Positions 1 through 8,723 of a DNA stretch of 64,000 nucleotides are shown here, one piece after another (the first letter of the stretch is position 1; each line of letters begins with the position of its first letter). The notes below the pieces were generated by a model. That model worked only from the letters and a program-made list of their open reading frames with translations. It ran no database searches and was not told the origin of the DNA. A program made the translations under genes and the position numbers. The stretch lies in assembly GCF_009911265.1 (NCBI RefSeq), contig NZ_QXXA01000003.1, forward strand, positions 83,561-147,560. Direction: 5' to 3'. Source of the stretch: Senegalia massiliensis (GTDB taxonomy: Bacteria > Bacillota > Clostridia > Tissierellales > SIT17).

Positions 1-243
1 GCCATTCATTACATTGTCATATCCTAATATTTTTTTACCATAAAAGGCTAAAGCATCAAAGTTATACCCAATTAATAAAAACACTAAACTTGCAGCTATA
101 ATTCTGATTAATTTACTTTTGTTTCTTTTTGGAATTTGCTTATCTTCTAATGCTTTTGTAAGTCTATATTCTAAATTATCTGGAGCATTAATTTTATCTA
201 ATTCTTTTTTCTTGTTTTTTAACATCTTCTCTATATTATTCAA
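1..243 (-). CDS. Probable anti-sigma factor, N-terminal part (runs off window)
   Basis: Only the first 81 codons are in the window. The start is a TTG at 241-243, 6-7 nt behind a strong GGAGGTG, and the first codons overlap the stop of the upstream sigma-factor gene by 8 nt, which implies translational coupling. The visible part has a charged cytoplasmic head (about residues 1-45, Lys/Glu rich) and one hydrophobic segment at about 46-60, followed by an outside portion that is cut off. A short cytoplasmic region plus one membrane span directly downstream of an ECF-type sigma gene is the usual layout of a membrane anti-sigma factor. The family cannot be fixed from this fragment; the assignment rests on topology and position. 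Confidence 0.6.
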   Translation of the reverse strand, partial: MNNIEKMLKNKKKELDKINAPDNLEYRLTKALEDKQIPKRNKSKLIRIIAASLVFLLIGYNFDALAFYGKKILGYDNVMNG

Positions 244-757
244 TATCTTCACCTCCAATTTTATCTTTCAATTTCTTTATGGCATTAGAAATTCGAGATT
301 TTACCGTTCCCAAAGGTATATTCAATATTTGTGATATAACCTTATATTCTAAATCTAAAAAATATCGTAATCTAATTACATCTTGGTACTTTTCTCCTAA
401 TTGTGATATGTATTTTTCTAATATAATTTTATTATCCCTTTTTTCAATATCTCCCTCATAATATAATTCATTTATAGAATTTAATGGAATTGTTTTTTTT
501 CTTTCCTTAATAATCCTTTTACACCTATTAACTAATATAGTCTTACTCCAACTATAAAAAGATTCATGTTTTTTTAACTTATCAATATTTTCATATAAAA
601 TTATAATCATATCTTCCATAGCATCTAATGCATCTTCTTTATTTTTAAGATAAACATATGCTAATTTATAATATTCATCTTTTTGGTATATAACTAATTG
701 AACTAATGCGTTTTTATCTCCAGCCTTTGCTTTTTTCACTAGAATTTTTGTCTGCAT
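236..757 (-). CDS. ECF-like RNA polymerase sigma factor
   Basis: A 173-residue sigma-70 family protein of the small two-domain class. Region 2 covers about residues 8-85, with the core-binding and -10 recognition helices (AYVYLKNKEDALDAMEDMI). Region 4 covers about 115-168, ending in a helix-turn-helix (ISQILNIPLGTVKSRISNAI) that would read the -35 element. There is no region 1 or 3, so it fits the extracytoplasmic-function group. The start ATG follows GAGAGGTGAAATA. The next gene downstream encodes a short head plus membrane span and overlaps it, so the pair is probably a sigma/anti-sigma module responding to an envelope signal. The regulon cannot be read from this window. Confidence 0.9.
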   Translation of the reverse strand: MQTKILVKKAKAGDKNALVQLVIYQKDEYYKLAYVYLKNKEDALDAMEDMIIILYENIDKLKKHESFYSWSKTILVNRCKRIIKERKKTIPLNSINELYYEGDIEKRDNKIILEKYISQLGEKYQDVIRLRYFLDLEYKVISQILNIPLGTVKSRISNAIKKLKDKIGGEDIE

Positions 758-825
758 TATTTCACCTCTCTTTCATATATAAGAGTATCATCTATATTAA
801 AAAGTTCAATTTAATTTATAAATAT

Positions 826-873
826 AACAAATTAGGTATATATCTTAAATTTAAGATATATACCTAATTTGTT
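826..873. terminator. 48-nt perfect palindrome, likely terminator
   Basis: A perfect inverted repeat of 24 nt per arm centred between 849 and 850, in the spacer after the ASCH gene (minus-strand end at 907). It is AT-rich, with a GG/CC pair near the middle of each arm. RNA from either strand would form a long hairpin. The minus-strand flank lacks a strong U tract, so termination is likely but not certain. Similar long palindromes end rplQ and other operons in this window. Confidence 0.55.
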
Positions 874-906
874 TATCTTCCACATCATTTTCTCTATGTA
901 TTAATG

Positions 907-1380
907 CTATTTATATACTACTTCAAATTCCTCAAATACCACTGGCATATCTTCTGAAAATTTCATATTATATTCTTCTAATTCGTTTTCAAAGAAGTCT
1001 ATATGAACTCTTATCCAATATTCTAAAGTCTTATCCCCTTCACCTTCTATTTCTGCCATTTCTTCATTTACATCTTTAAAAGGAAGAATAATTATTTTTT
1101 TAGTTCTTATAATACACTGAGCAGCTCCATCCCAATTAGTAATGATACTATAATCATAAACTTTAGGTAATTCTTCATCATCTATATTGTAAAGATCATA
1201 AAGTGATGCAGTTCCTCTTTTAGTTCCTTGTAGTACTAACTTTGCCAAATTATTAGCACTTTCTTTATCGCTACAAAAATACCATGATGTATAAGATTTA
1301 TTAGTACCTTCTATATCTTCACCTATAGAAAATAAGTAATCTTCCCACATTTTAATTATTGATGCATGTTCATTTTCCAT
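907..1380 (-). CDS. ASCH domain protein (YqfB/DUF984-like)
   Basis: A 157-residue single-domain protein. The central TKRGTASLYDLY segment (about residues 53-64) and the later EGEGDKTLEYWIRVH (about 111-125) match the ASCH fold, a beta-barrel related to PUA and thought to bind RNA or act on nucleosides or nucleotides; some members have amidohydrolase or RNase activity. It stands alone between the sigma factor and a GNAT gene, with its own ribosome site (GGAGGATT) upstream of the ATG. Substrate unknown. Confidence 0.85.
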   Translation of the reverse strand: MENEHASIIKMWEDYLFSIGEDIEGTNKSYTSWYFCSDKESANNLAKLVLQGTKRGTASLYDLYNIDDEELPKVYDYSIITNWDGAAQCIIRTKKIIILPFKDVNEEMAEIEGEGDKTLEYWIRVHIDFFENELEEYNMKFSEDMPVVFEEFEVVYK

Positions 1381-1452
1381 ATTTTTAATCCTCCAATATT
1401 TATTCTAATTTGTTTTAAATATATAAGTCTATTTAATGCTTTATATGCTACT

Positions 1453-2292
1453 TTAAGTTAAAAACTCATATGCATAATCTAGTTGTCTTTCAAAACCCAT
1501 AGATTCATATGTTTTCATTGCAGATTTATTTAAAACTGAAGTTACTAAAATTGGATTTTTATATTCCCTAATTGCAGTATCTATCATATGACCAATTAAC
1601 TCCTTTCCTAATCCTTTGTTTCTATAATCTTTATCAATATAAACACTTGTAATCTCTGCAAATTTTCGTGTTTTTCCTATAAACCTTGCCATTCCTATAG
1701 GTTTATTTTCATAATATAGAATATAAACTCCCATTTTTACCTTTTCTAATATTTTTTCATTATTAGTAACAGATTTTATTTCTTCTTCTGTTTCTGCTTC
1801 TAAAAAAGATACTGTAAATTTTTTTATTATTTCTAAATCTTTATCTCTAAAATTTGCAAGTCTAACTTTAGTCTTATACCTTTTATTAATATTTTTATAT
1901 TTATCTTGATTTAAATTATAAAAAATATTAGGAGTTATATTTCTTTTATAGCCTAAAATTCTAATTATATCTTTAACATCTGCCATTTTTCCTGATAACA
2001 AAATTCTTTTATAATTTAATTCATTAATTTTAAATGCAATATCTTTTAACCCAATTTTATTTGTATATGAAAAATTAGTTAAATATGAATTTCCATCATT
2101 TTTTATATGCAAAATATCAGTTATTCTTTCTTGAGTTTTATTAATATATAATTCACCTATATCATTTATATTATTTTGAATCAAATCAATTAATATTGTA
2201 TTGTATATTTCATCATGATATAAGAATTTCAATATTTTATTTTTTAAATTATCTGTTATAATATTTATTCTTTCCATATTAATTTTCACCAT
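1453..2292 (-). CDS. GNAT N-acetyltransferase with N-terminal extension
   Basis: 279 residues, much longer than a minimal GNAT. The C-terminal half (about 142-279) is the catalytic domain, with the acetyl-CoA pyrophosphate-binding loop RNKGLGKEL at 223-231 and the usual final AMKTYESMGF helix-strand at about 258-267. The N-terminal 140 residues resemble the degenerate first half of two-lobed GNATs, with no CoA-binding loop. The first ATG overlaps the end of the decayed GrpB gene; an in-frame ATG at 2277 (codon 6) is an equally good start. The acetylated substrate cannot be inferred. Confidence 0.85.
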   Translation of the reverse strand: MVKINMERINIITDNLKNKILKFLYHDEIYNTILIDLIQNNINDIGELYINKTQERITDILHIKNDGNSYLTNFSYTNKIGLKDIAFKINELNYKRILLSGKMADVKDIIRILGYKRNITPNIFYNLNQDKYKNINKRYKTKVRLANFRDKDLEIIKKFTVSFLEAETEEEIKSVTNNEKILEKVKMGVYILYYENKPIGMARFIGKTRKFAEITSVYIDKDYRNKGLGKELIGHMIDTAIREYKNPILVTSVLNKSAMKTYESMGFERQLDYAYEFLT

Positions 2293-2741
2293 ATTCTAAA
2301 AAGTATTTCTTAGATTTTTCTATAATATCTAAAATAAAATCAACTTTTTTTGTAGTATATGTTTCTCTATCATTAGCATATTTCTGTGCAAGATTCTTCT
2401 TTAATTCAGCATATTGTTCTCTTATATCTTCATTTAACCTTAAATAATCAAGAAATAGTAGTTGGTTTAACCAACTTGTACTATCTATTTCTTCAATATG
2501 AATGTGATGAGTTTTATTGTTTATATCACCTTTCTCCTTCTTCAAGTGAAGTTACAGCAATAGCTATATCAATTATTGGTTTCGCTTCTAATCCTTCAAT
2601 AGAAGTGCTCCCAACATGCTGAATATCTATAATGTTATTTCCAATAGAATCTTTTAGAATATCCCTTTCTTTTTCATATTCTAACACCCATTGAGGATTA
2701 TAAGTTTTAAGCTTTATTACTCCTTTTGGTAAGCCTAACAT
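2279..2741 (-). pseudogene. GrpB-family gene, broken by internal deletion
   Basis: The 5' half (2526-2741) encodes a good GrpB N-terminus with the HVGSTSIEGL and KPIIDIAI nucleotidyltransferase-like motifs, then hits TGA. The 3' half (2279-2545, another frame) encodes the family's C-terminus (HIHIEEIDSTSWLNQLLFLDYLR onward). Against the intact copy next door, roughly 35-40 codons between them are missing and the frame is shifted, so one functional protein cannot be made. The two frames overlap at 2526-2545. It reads as a decaying tandem paralogue. Confidence 0.8.
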
Positions 2742-2755
2742 TACAAAACTCCTTT

Positions 2756-3313
2756 TTATTTACTATTTATATTTTTAATTCTATCTAGCTCTTCTGATTC
2801 CATACCTTCTGATTTTAATATTGAAGTTATTAATTCAGTTTTCCCTTCAATATATGAATCAATATCATTAGTATATTTATCTGCTAATTTTCTCTTTAAT
2901 TGACTATATAACACAACAGATTGCTTATTATTTCTTAGATGATTTCTTAATAATAAATGATTTATAAGATTTTCACTATCCTTCATACAAACATATAAAT
3001 GATGTTCCATCCAAGTTATTTTAGGATTATTTGGATCATATTTTAACATTTCTCTTCCTTCTATACCTAAATTCCCTATATGCTTATATCCAACACTTTC
3101 TAGTAATTCTATTGATTTCTTAGAATCTTCTTTATTTTCAACAATAATATCAATATCTAAAATAGGTTTTGCCCAAAGTCCTTCAACTGATGTGCTTCCT
3201 ACATGTTCAACTTTTATATTTATATTTTCTAGTAAATTTTCATAAAAGCATTTTGCTTTATTAAATTCTTCTTTCCACTTAGGATTATATGGTTCAACTA
3301 TTATTTTTCTCAT
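2756..3313 (-). CDS. GrpB family protein (nucleotidyltransferase fold)
   Basis: 185 residues, usual length for the family. HVGSTSVEGL at 37-46 and KPILDIDIIV at 49-58 form the GS...DxD-type polymerase-beta nucleotidyltransferase signature, and the C-terminal half carries HHLYV at 104-108 and LLLRNHLRNN. GrpB proteins are putative UMP-transferase-like or CoA-kinase-related enzymes; in vivo role unsettled. The ATG overlaps the TGA of the upstream lipoprotein gene (ATGA), so the two are coupled. A broken paralogue follows directly, suggesting tandem duplication or two independent acquisitions. Confidence 0.88.
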   Translation of the reverse strand: MRKIIVEPYNPKWKEEFNKAKCFYENLLENINIKVEHVGSTSVEGLWAKPILDIDIIVENKEDSKKSIELLESVGYKHIGNLGIEGREMLKYDPNNPKITWMEHHLYVCMKDSENLINHLLLRNHLRNNKQSVVLYSQLKRKLADKYTNDIDSYIEGKTELITSILKSEGMESEELDRIKNINSK

Positions 3314-3600
3314 TTTTTACTATCCTTCCTAAATAACGATATTCCACCAAAGCCACTTATAATTGCTATATAAAATCCAAAATCATAAAACCATCCTGTA
3401 TTCATAGTTTCATATACCCTTATATTTTCTTTAAATATCCCTGCTATAAGTGATATTGGTGCAATCCATCCATGCCAAACACCCCAAAAGAATCCAGCAC
3501 GATCTGATGAAGTATATGTACCATCTCCTGGTATACACCCTGATAATATTAAAGGTACTCCTAATGCTACAATAAATAATAAAGATAATTTTTTCTTCAT
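3310..3600 (-). CDS. Small putative lipoprotein with two hydrophobic segments
   Basis: I place the start at the ATG at 3600 (GGAGAG 6 nt upstream) rather than at the upstream in-frame codon, giving 96 residues. It opens with a typical signal peptide (MKKK, hydrophobic 5-20) ending in a lipobox LSGC, with the lipid-anchored Cys at 22. Two more hydrophobic stretches follow (about 38-58 and 76-90) around a WGVWHGWIAP segment. Small proteins of this shape recur in Firmicutes without known function. The stop overlaps the start of the intact GrpB gene. Confidence 0.7.
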   Translation of the reverse strand: MKKKLSLLFIVALGVPLILSGCIPGDGTYTSSDRAGFFWGVWHGWIAPISLIAGIFKENIRVYETMNTGWFYDFGFYIAIISGFGGISLFRKDSKK

Positions 3601-3619
3601 AATGTTCTCTCCTTCAAAA

Positions 3620-3979
3620 TTATATTGATATACCAAATTCTTGTGCTATTTCCTTAAGTCCTAGTTCAATCTCTTCTCTAGAAAAATCATTTTCCTCAAG
3701 GAATTCATCACTTAGATTGTTAAGTCTATCATAAAAATCTAAAGCTAACAATATATGATCCTTATTTCTAACATCTAAATTCTCAAATAATAAATTTTCA
3801 GCTTCATTTATTTGTCCTTTTCCTATAAGCAATAATAATTGCTTATGTATATAATCAGTGTGAGTATAATGCTCATTATTTGTTATTTCATAAGTAACAG
3901 TATCTTTATTTAAAAGGACTTTAGCTAAAAACCTTATTATATTTCTTATAATTCTCATTACATAGTCTTGCTCAAACAT
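3620..3979 (-). CDS. DUF6483-like protein
   Basis: 119 residues from the ATG at 3979, preceded by GGAGTGG. It opens MFEQDYVMRIIRNIIRFLAKVL and is mostly helical, with a middle TPR-like pair of helices (GQINEAENLLFENL) and an acidic C-terminus. Small helical proteins with this opening are common in Clostridia and Bacilli and are grouped as DUF6483; no function is established. It ends 20 nt before the lipoprotein start. Confidence 0.65.
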   Translation of the reverse strand: MFEQDYVMRIIRNIIRFLAKVLLNKDTVTYEITNNEHYTHTDYIHKQLLLLIGKGQINEAENLLFENLDVRNKDHILLALDFYDRLNNLSDEFLEENDFSREEIELGLKEIAQEFGISI

Positions 3980-4033
3980 TAATACCACTCCTAATTGTGA
4001 AAACCATTACTTACTTAAGTTATAAAATTTAAT

Positions 4034-4507
4034 TTATATCTCTCTGCTTAATCTTATCATATCTATACATCTTATCCCATTTTCTATAATCTCATCAGGA
4101 TAATGTTTAATAAAGAAATCTCTATCAATTCCAATTATACGAAACCCACACTTTTGATATAATGCTAATTGTTCTAAACTAGAATTACCTGTTCCAACTT
4201 CTAAAGTTTTTTGTCCTAGTTTTTTTGTTTTTTCTATTGCATCTAAAACCATAATTTTGCCTATACCTAGTCCTTGTTTTTCTTCCTTTACTGCTATATT
4301 TATAAGTTCCATTGTATATGGTCTAGTCTTTAACAAAATGTACGCTCCAATAATTTCGTCATGCATCAATGCAATATAGCAAGTTCCTCTATTAATATAT
4401 TCATTTATTGCATCTTTAGAAGGATCTGCTAAAAGTAATAATTCAATTGGAATTTTATCATCTTTTCTTAATTTACAAATTACAATATCATTATTAATTT
4501 TATTCAT
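4034..4507 (-). CDS. GNAT N-acetyltransferase
   Basis: 157 residues, one GNAT domain. The acetyl-CoA-binding loop is QGLGIG at 78-83, preceded by the beta-4 strand MELINIAV and followed by the IGKIMVLDAIEKTK helix. The beta-5/alpha-4 region ends in LALYQKCGF (about 114-122). An N-terminal signal is absent, so it should be cytosolic. Stand-alone gene with its own ribosome site, 23 nt behind the peptidase gene. Confidence 0.88.
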   Translation of the reverse strand: MNKINNDIVICKLRKDDKIPIELLLLADPSKDAINEYINRGTCYIALMHDEIIGAYILLKTRPYTMELINIAVKEEKQGLGIGKIMVLDAIEKTKKLGQKTLEVGTGNSSLEQLALYQKCGFRIIGIDRDFFIKHYPDEIIENGIRCIDMIRLSREI

Positions 4508-4530
4508 ATATGAACACCTCTTATATTTAA

Positions 4531-5574
4531 CTAATCATCAGATACTCCTGATTCATTAATTTTAAATGTTTTATTATCACAATCTATTTCTGCTTCAACT
4601 CCATAAGGTAATATACACATTGGAGAGGTATGTCCAAAATTCATATTATACATAATTGGTAAATCATATCTTTTTGATTCATCCCTTATAACTTTTAAAT
4701 ATTTCTCTTTATATTCTTCATAATATTTTTCATCTTGAGGCTTACCTATAATTAAACCATTTATTTTATCAAGAATACCTAGAGCATTATATGTTCTAAG
4801 ATACCATTTTATATAATTTGGTGTAGGTTTATCTTCACTAGTTTCTAAAAATAAAATTTTATTTTCCCATTCTTTTAAATCAGGCCATAATTCTGTTCCT
4901 CTTAACCAGTCAAGTACCTCTATACAACCACCAATTAATTTACCTTTTACTTTGCCTTTTCCTTGAAGAATTTCATAACCTATTTTTTCAGTTTCTAACT
5001 TTCTTTTTATTTTACTATTTTCTTGTCTATCCCATGTCAACCACTCAGAAGTCCAATATTCACTTCCTTTTATTTCACCTATCATTTCATCACTAAATAA
5101 TACTTTTTTTATCCAATTTATAGTATAATCATTCATCTCTACATTTTCAGCAAATTCTGCTAAGATACATGGTCCATAATAACTAGTTAATCCAGCTTTA
5201 TAACACATAAAATGATTTATAGTTGTATCAGAATATCCCATGAATATTTTAGGATTATTTCTTATAACCTCAAAGTCTATATATGGTAAAAGTCTGATCG
5301 TATCATCTCCACCTATATTAGAAAATATTGCTTTAATTTCTTTATCTCGAAATGCATCCATCATATCTTTAGCTCTTGCCTCTGGATTTTCATTTAAATA
5401 TTTACTACCTTTTAAACTATTTTTCATTTCTACAACTTTAAGTCCAAATACCTCTTCTAACCTTCTTTTTCCTATTTCATATCTATATCTAAATTCTTTA
5501 TCTCCTGCTCCCCCCCATGATAAACTTACAATTGCTACTTTATCTCCTCTTTTTAGTTTCAAAGGTTTAATCAT
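4531..5574 (-). CDS. S66 family LD-carboxypeptidase / MccF-like serine peptidase
   Basis: 347 residues, normal for family S66. The nucleophile elbow is GYSDTT with Ser115; the other triad members are probably Glu244 (LFLETSEDKP) and His315 (NFGHTSP). GGDD at 88-91 matches the oxyanion-side loop. Known members cut the L,D bond of recycled murein tetrapeptides (LdcA) or detoxify the peptide-nucleotide antibiotic microcin C (MccF). The KP insertion after the Glu and the solitary position next to a methyltransferase among resistance-like genes lean toward MccF-type self-protection, but the sequence alone does not decide it. Confidence 0.85.
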   Translation of the reverse strand: MIKPLKLKRGDKVAIVSLSWGGAGDKEFRYRYEIGKRRLEEVFGLKVVEMKNSLKGSKYLNENPEARAKDMMDAFRDKEIKAIFSNIGGDDTIRLLPYIDFEVIRNNPKIFMGYSDTTINHFMCYKAGLTSYYGPCILAEFAENVEMNDYTINWIKKVLFSDEMIGEIKGSEYWTSEWLTWDRQENSKIKRKLETEKIGYEILQGKGKVKGKLIGGCIEVLDWLRGTELWPDLKEWENKILFLETSEDKPTPNYIKWYLRTYNALGILDKINGLIIGKPQDEKYYEEYKEKYLKVIRDESKRYDLPIMYNMNFGHTSPMCILPYGVEAEIDCDNKTFKINESGVSDD

Positions 5575-5596
5575 AATTCTCTCTCCCTAGTACTAT

Positions 5597-6370
5597 TTAT
5601 AATTTCAATGCTTTAGTTGCAATAAATGTATCTATATATTCATCTAATAAATCTCCATGACCAGAACTATCTTCATAGAAACCACCAATTAAAAATCCTG
5701 CATCAATCTGTGCACCAATTTGGCTTTGTAAAGAATGTCCAAAGTCTAATGTATCATTATTTTTTATTCTTTCTTCTAATTGTTCCTTAGGAAGATCATC
5801 TATATCTGAATATGGTATACTATTTGATACAATTAATTTATTATTTTTTTCCCATTCATATAAATCAAATATAAATGAAATAGGATTTACAAATCCAGAT
5901 ATTAATACTCCACCTTTTTTTAATATTCTATAACATTCTTTCCATACTAATTCAATATTTGAGATAAAACAGTTAGAAACAGGATGGAAAATAAAATCAA
6001 AGCTTTCATCTTCGAATCTCGATAAATCTCTCATATCTCCTTGTTCTAATTTTATAGATAAATTATCTCTTTCTGATACCATTTCATCTTTTTTTAACTG
6101 TTCTTTACTATTATCAAAAACTGTAACATTAGCTCCTAATGCTGAAACTATAGGACCTTGTTGTCCTCCACCAGACGCAAGACATAATACATTTTTACCT
6201 TTTATATCACCAATCCATTCTTTAGGAACAGGCTTTGTAGGAGTTAGCAACAATTCATATTTTCCTTTTTTTGCATCTTGTATTTGAGCTTTAGTTACAG
6301 GTATAGTCCATTTATTCCCTAATTTAACTTCATTATCCCAAGCCATACTATTATGTTTTAAAATATCCAT
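5597..6370 (-). CDS. Class I SAM-dependent methyltransferase
   Basis: 257 residues. Motif I is LCLASGGGQQG at 62-72, followed by the acidic SAM-ribose contact VFDNS at 84-88 and the post-motif SFDFIFHPVSNCF strand at about 124-136. This is the 'GGGQQ' group of small-molecule methyltransferases common in Firmicutes. Its substrate is unknown. It lies 22 nt upstream of the S66 peptidase gene, so the two could be co-transcribed. Confidence 0.85.
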   Translation of the reverse strand: MDILKHNSMAWDNEVKLGNKWTIPVTKAQIQDAKKGKYELLLTPTKPVPKEWIGDIKGKNVLCLASGGGQQGPIVSALGANVTVFDNSKEQLKKDEMVSERDNLSIKLEQGDMRDLSRFEDESFDFIFHPVSNCFISNIELVWKECYRILKKGGVLISGFVNPISFIFDLYEWEKNNKLIVSNSIPYSDIDDLPKEQLEERIKNNDTLDFGHSLQSQIGAQIDAGFLIGGFYEDSSGHGDLLDEYIDTFIATKALKL

Positions 6371-6424
6371 ATTTAAATCCCCTTTGTTTTTTATTACCTA
6401 ATAATTCATCTCTTCTTAAATTCT

Positions 6425-6970
6425 CTATTTTAATCTTTCATAATCATTTTTAGTTAAGTTATAATATAACACATTTACTTTTTTATTATCTAATAATTTT
6501 ATGTTTTCATTACGATTAAATTTATATCTAAAACCACATTTTTCATTAACTCTTCTAGACCTTTCATTGAAATCATAATGTCCACACCATATCAAATCTA
6601 AATTCATTTCTTCAAACCCATATTTAATTAAACGATTTACTGCCTCTGGAATATATCCATTTCCCCAGTATTCTGGATTTAAAACATAACCTATTTCTCT
6701 TTGTTTTAATTCTTTTAATTTATTATCTGGAGTTCTTTTATGTAATCCTATTCCACCAATCACCTTACTTTGTGACTTTAATTCTATGGCATAGACATCA
6801 TTATTTTCTATAAATATTTTTATTATTTTTTTACTTTCATCTTCATCTTTATGTGGTTTCCATCCTGCATTAGGTCCAACTAAATTACTCTTTGCATATT
6901 CATACATATCCTTACTATCAGATTCTACCCATTTTCTTAAAATTAACCTTTCACTCTCTAATTTTTTCAT
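6425..6970 (-). CDS. RimJ/RimL-type GNAT N-acetyltransferase
   Basis: 181 residues. It opens with the ESERLILRKW pattern of the RimJ/RimL branch, carries the CoA-binding loop WGNGYI at 102-107 inside NPEYWGNGYIPEAV, and ends with NERSRRVNEKCGFR. Relatives acetylate ribosomal-protein N-termini or small-molecule amines, including antibiotics. One of fourteen GNAT genes in this array. Confidence 0.9.
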   Translation of the reverse strand: MKKLESERLILRKWVESDSKDMYEYAKSNLVGPNAGWKPHKDEDESKKIIKIFIENNDVYAIELKSQSKVIGGIGLHKRTPDNKLKELKQREIGYVLNPEYWGNGYIPEAVNRLIKYGFEEMNLDLIWCGHYDFNERSRRVNEKCGFRYKFNRNENIKLLDNKKVNVLYYNLTKNDYERLK

Positions 6971-7024
6971 AATATCTCCCTTCTTAATATTATAGGCTGT
7001 CCTATTTTAAAAGAATCTGTTAAA

Positions 7025-7576
7025 TTAATTTATTTTACTATCTATGAAATCAATTACTCTATTAATTTCTTTATTATAATTATTATTTATTTCAAAATAA
7101 TTAACTCCATTTTTATAACATTTTGCTCTAAATTTATCATGTTCATTAATAAAATCATCAACAGACCTATTTTCTTTATAAATTCTAGTTTCAATTATAT
7201 TTCTATGTGAAATTATTCCTGATTCAAAATTTTGAATAATATACTCTCTAGAAAACCCTAAAAACACACTTATTATATTGTCCTTATAACAATCTTCAAA
7301 GTCATTAATAAGACTTGGCATTAAATAACAACCTTCAATAATTATATTTTGATTATTTTCAACACATGTCATTATAATTCCTTTAATTATAGGCCATAAT
7401 TTCTCTGCTATTAATTCATCACTATCTGTAGATTTAAAGCCAAAATCTATCCCACTTCTATACAATCCCATTTTCATATGATCAATTGAATAATAGGGTA
7501 TATTATATTTTTCCATTAATATTTGAGAAAGATTTGTCTTACCAGTACAACTGTTACCTCCAATTAATATAATCAT
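7025..7576 (-). CDS. P-loop kinase-like NTPase
   Basis: 183 residues from the ATG at 7576, which has AAGGA 8-9 nt upstream. The N-terminus carries a Walker A motif GGNSCTGKT at 6-14, then a Tyr/Ser-rich acceptor region (YSIDHMKMGLYRSG) and a downstream DFINEHDKF. The layout resembles 2-phosphoglycerate-kinase-like and small-molecule phosphotransferase P-loop proteins. The substrate is not evident. The spacer upstream (7577-7862) holds a palindrome and no gene. Confidence 0.75.
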   Translation of the reverse strand: MIILIGGNSCTGKTNLSQILMEKYNIPYYSIDHMKMGLYRSGIDFGFKSTDSDELIAEKLWPIIKGIIMTCVENNQNIIIEGCYLMPSLINDFEDCYKDNIISVFLGFSREYIIQNFESGIISHRNIIETRIYKENRSVDDFINEHDKFRAKCYKNGVNYFEINNNYNKEINRVIDFIDSKIN

Positions 7577-7689
7577 TATTACCATCCTTTAATTGCTTAT
7601 TATAAAATTTAAATCTAACTGAATTTAAAATTTTAATAAGTGATATTAAAATAATATTTTTTTCAATATAAATTCCTTGGAAACAAATT

Positions 7690-7727
7690 ATGTAGAATAA
7701 ATATGATATATCATATTTATTCTACAT
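7690..7727. terminator. 38-nt perfect palindrome, likely terminator
   Basis: Perfect inverted repeat with 19-nt arms centred between 7708 and 7709, in the 286-nt spacer between the AraC-like gene (ends 7863) and the kinase-like gene. It is almost all A/T and would form a stable hairpin in either RNA. It most likely ends the AraC-family transcript, but the U tract is poor. I see no coding sequence in the rest of the spacer. Confidence 0.5.
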
Positions 7728-7862
7728 TTATCCTTAATAACCCTTTTATTCTAAAATTTTTTTCTATTTCTCATACTTTGTTAGATTTTTCAGAGATATT
7801 CATTATCTCATTAAAACTAATATTAAAACTTATTCGTATCTCTAAAAACTGTATTTATAAAT

Positions 7863-8723
7863 TTATTTTTTCTCAACAGGAATCCATATTTCACAAAAGC
7901 AATTTGATTTAAAATCTTCTGAATATAATTCAAAATCAGTATCATCAATCATAGTATACTCTGAGCTAGGAAGAAATTCTGAAAAAATTCTCTCCCATGT
8001 TGAACCTATACAATCTGCAGTTTCACCAATACATTTAAATACAGCCCATAATGTAGGTTTTACATCCCATATAGCATATCCATCAGGTATACTTTCACCA
8101 TTGAACTCCATTCCGATACCATAATCAAAATATTTACTTTCTTTTGATATTGGTGCACAAACACCGTAAATATCATTATTAGTAGTATTTTGTTTTAAAG
8201 TATCAAATGTCCCATTGGCACCACATTCTTGCCAAAAATCTGGTATTTCAGTATTTCCCTCCTCTGAAATTGATTCATTTCTAAATTTTCTGACCTTAGC
8301 TAATAACTTAAATTCTTCTCGCTTCTCAATTCTGTAATCCATAATAGTACCACCTTCCAATTTAATTTTAATTACAAGGCGATTAAATGATTTTAACTTC
8401 GTACCTACACGTTTTGCCATACTTGGTGTAATGCCATGAAATCTTGTAAATGCCTTTGTAAAGCTTTCAGGTGAACTATACCTATATTTTAAAGCAATAT
8501 CAATTACTTTTGAATTAGATAAGGAAAGTTCTTGACCAGCCATAGACAATCTTCTATTTCTAATATACTCATTAGATGTAATGCCAGTAACTAAACTAAA
8601 TGTTCTATGAAAATGATAACTTGACATATAAATGTGTTTTGCAACATCTTCATAAGTAATTGATTCTAATAGATTATCTTCCATATAATCTATTGCCTTT
8701 TGTAAGTTTTGAAGAAAATCCAT
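7863..8723 (-). CDS. AraC-family transcriptional regulator with GyrI-like effector domain
   Basis: 286 residues. Residues about 1-105 form the AraC double helix-turn-helix (ESITYEDVAKHIYMSSYHFHRTF, then IALKYRYSSPESFTKAFTRFHGITPS). After a linker, about 125-284 form a GyrI/SOUL-like ligand-binding domain (EKREEFKLLAKVRKF ... FCEIWIPVEKK). This is the Rob/BmrR-like architecture that senses hydrophobic drugs. GAGGTGAG lies just upstream of the ATG. Target genes are unknown. Confidence 0.92.
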   Translation of the reverse strand: MDFLQNLQKAIDYMEDNLLESITYEDVAKHIYMSSYHFHRTFSLVTGITSNEYIRNRRLSMAGQELSLSNSKVIDIALKYRYSSPESFTKAFTRFHGITPSMAKRVGTKLKSFNRLVIKIKLEGGTIMDYRIEKREEFKLLAKVRKFRNESISEEGNTEIPDFWQECGANGTFDTLKQNTTNNDIYGVCAPISKESKYFDYGIGMEFNGESIPDGYAIWDVKPTLWAVFKCIGETADCIGSTWERIFSEFLPSSEYTMIDDTDFELYSEDFKSNCFCEIWIPVEKK

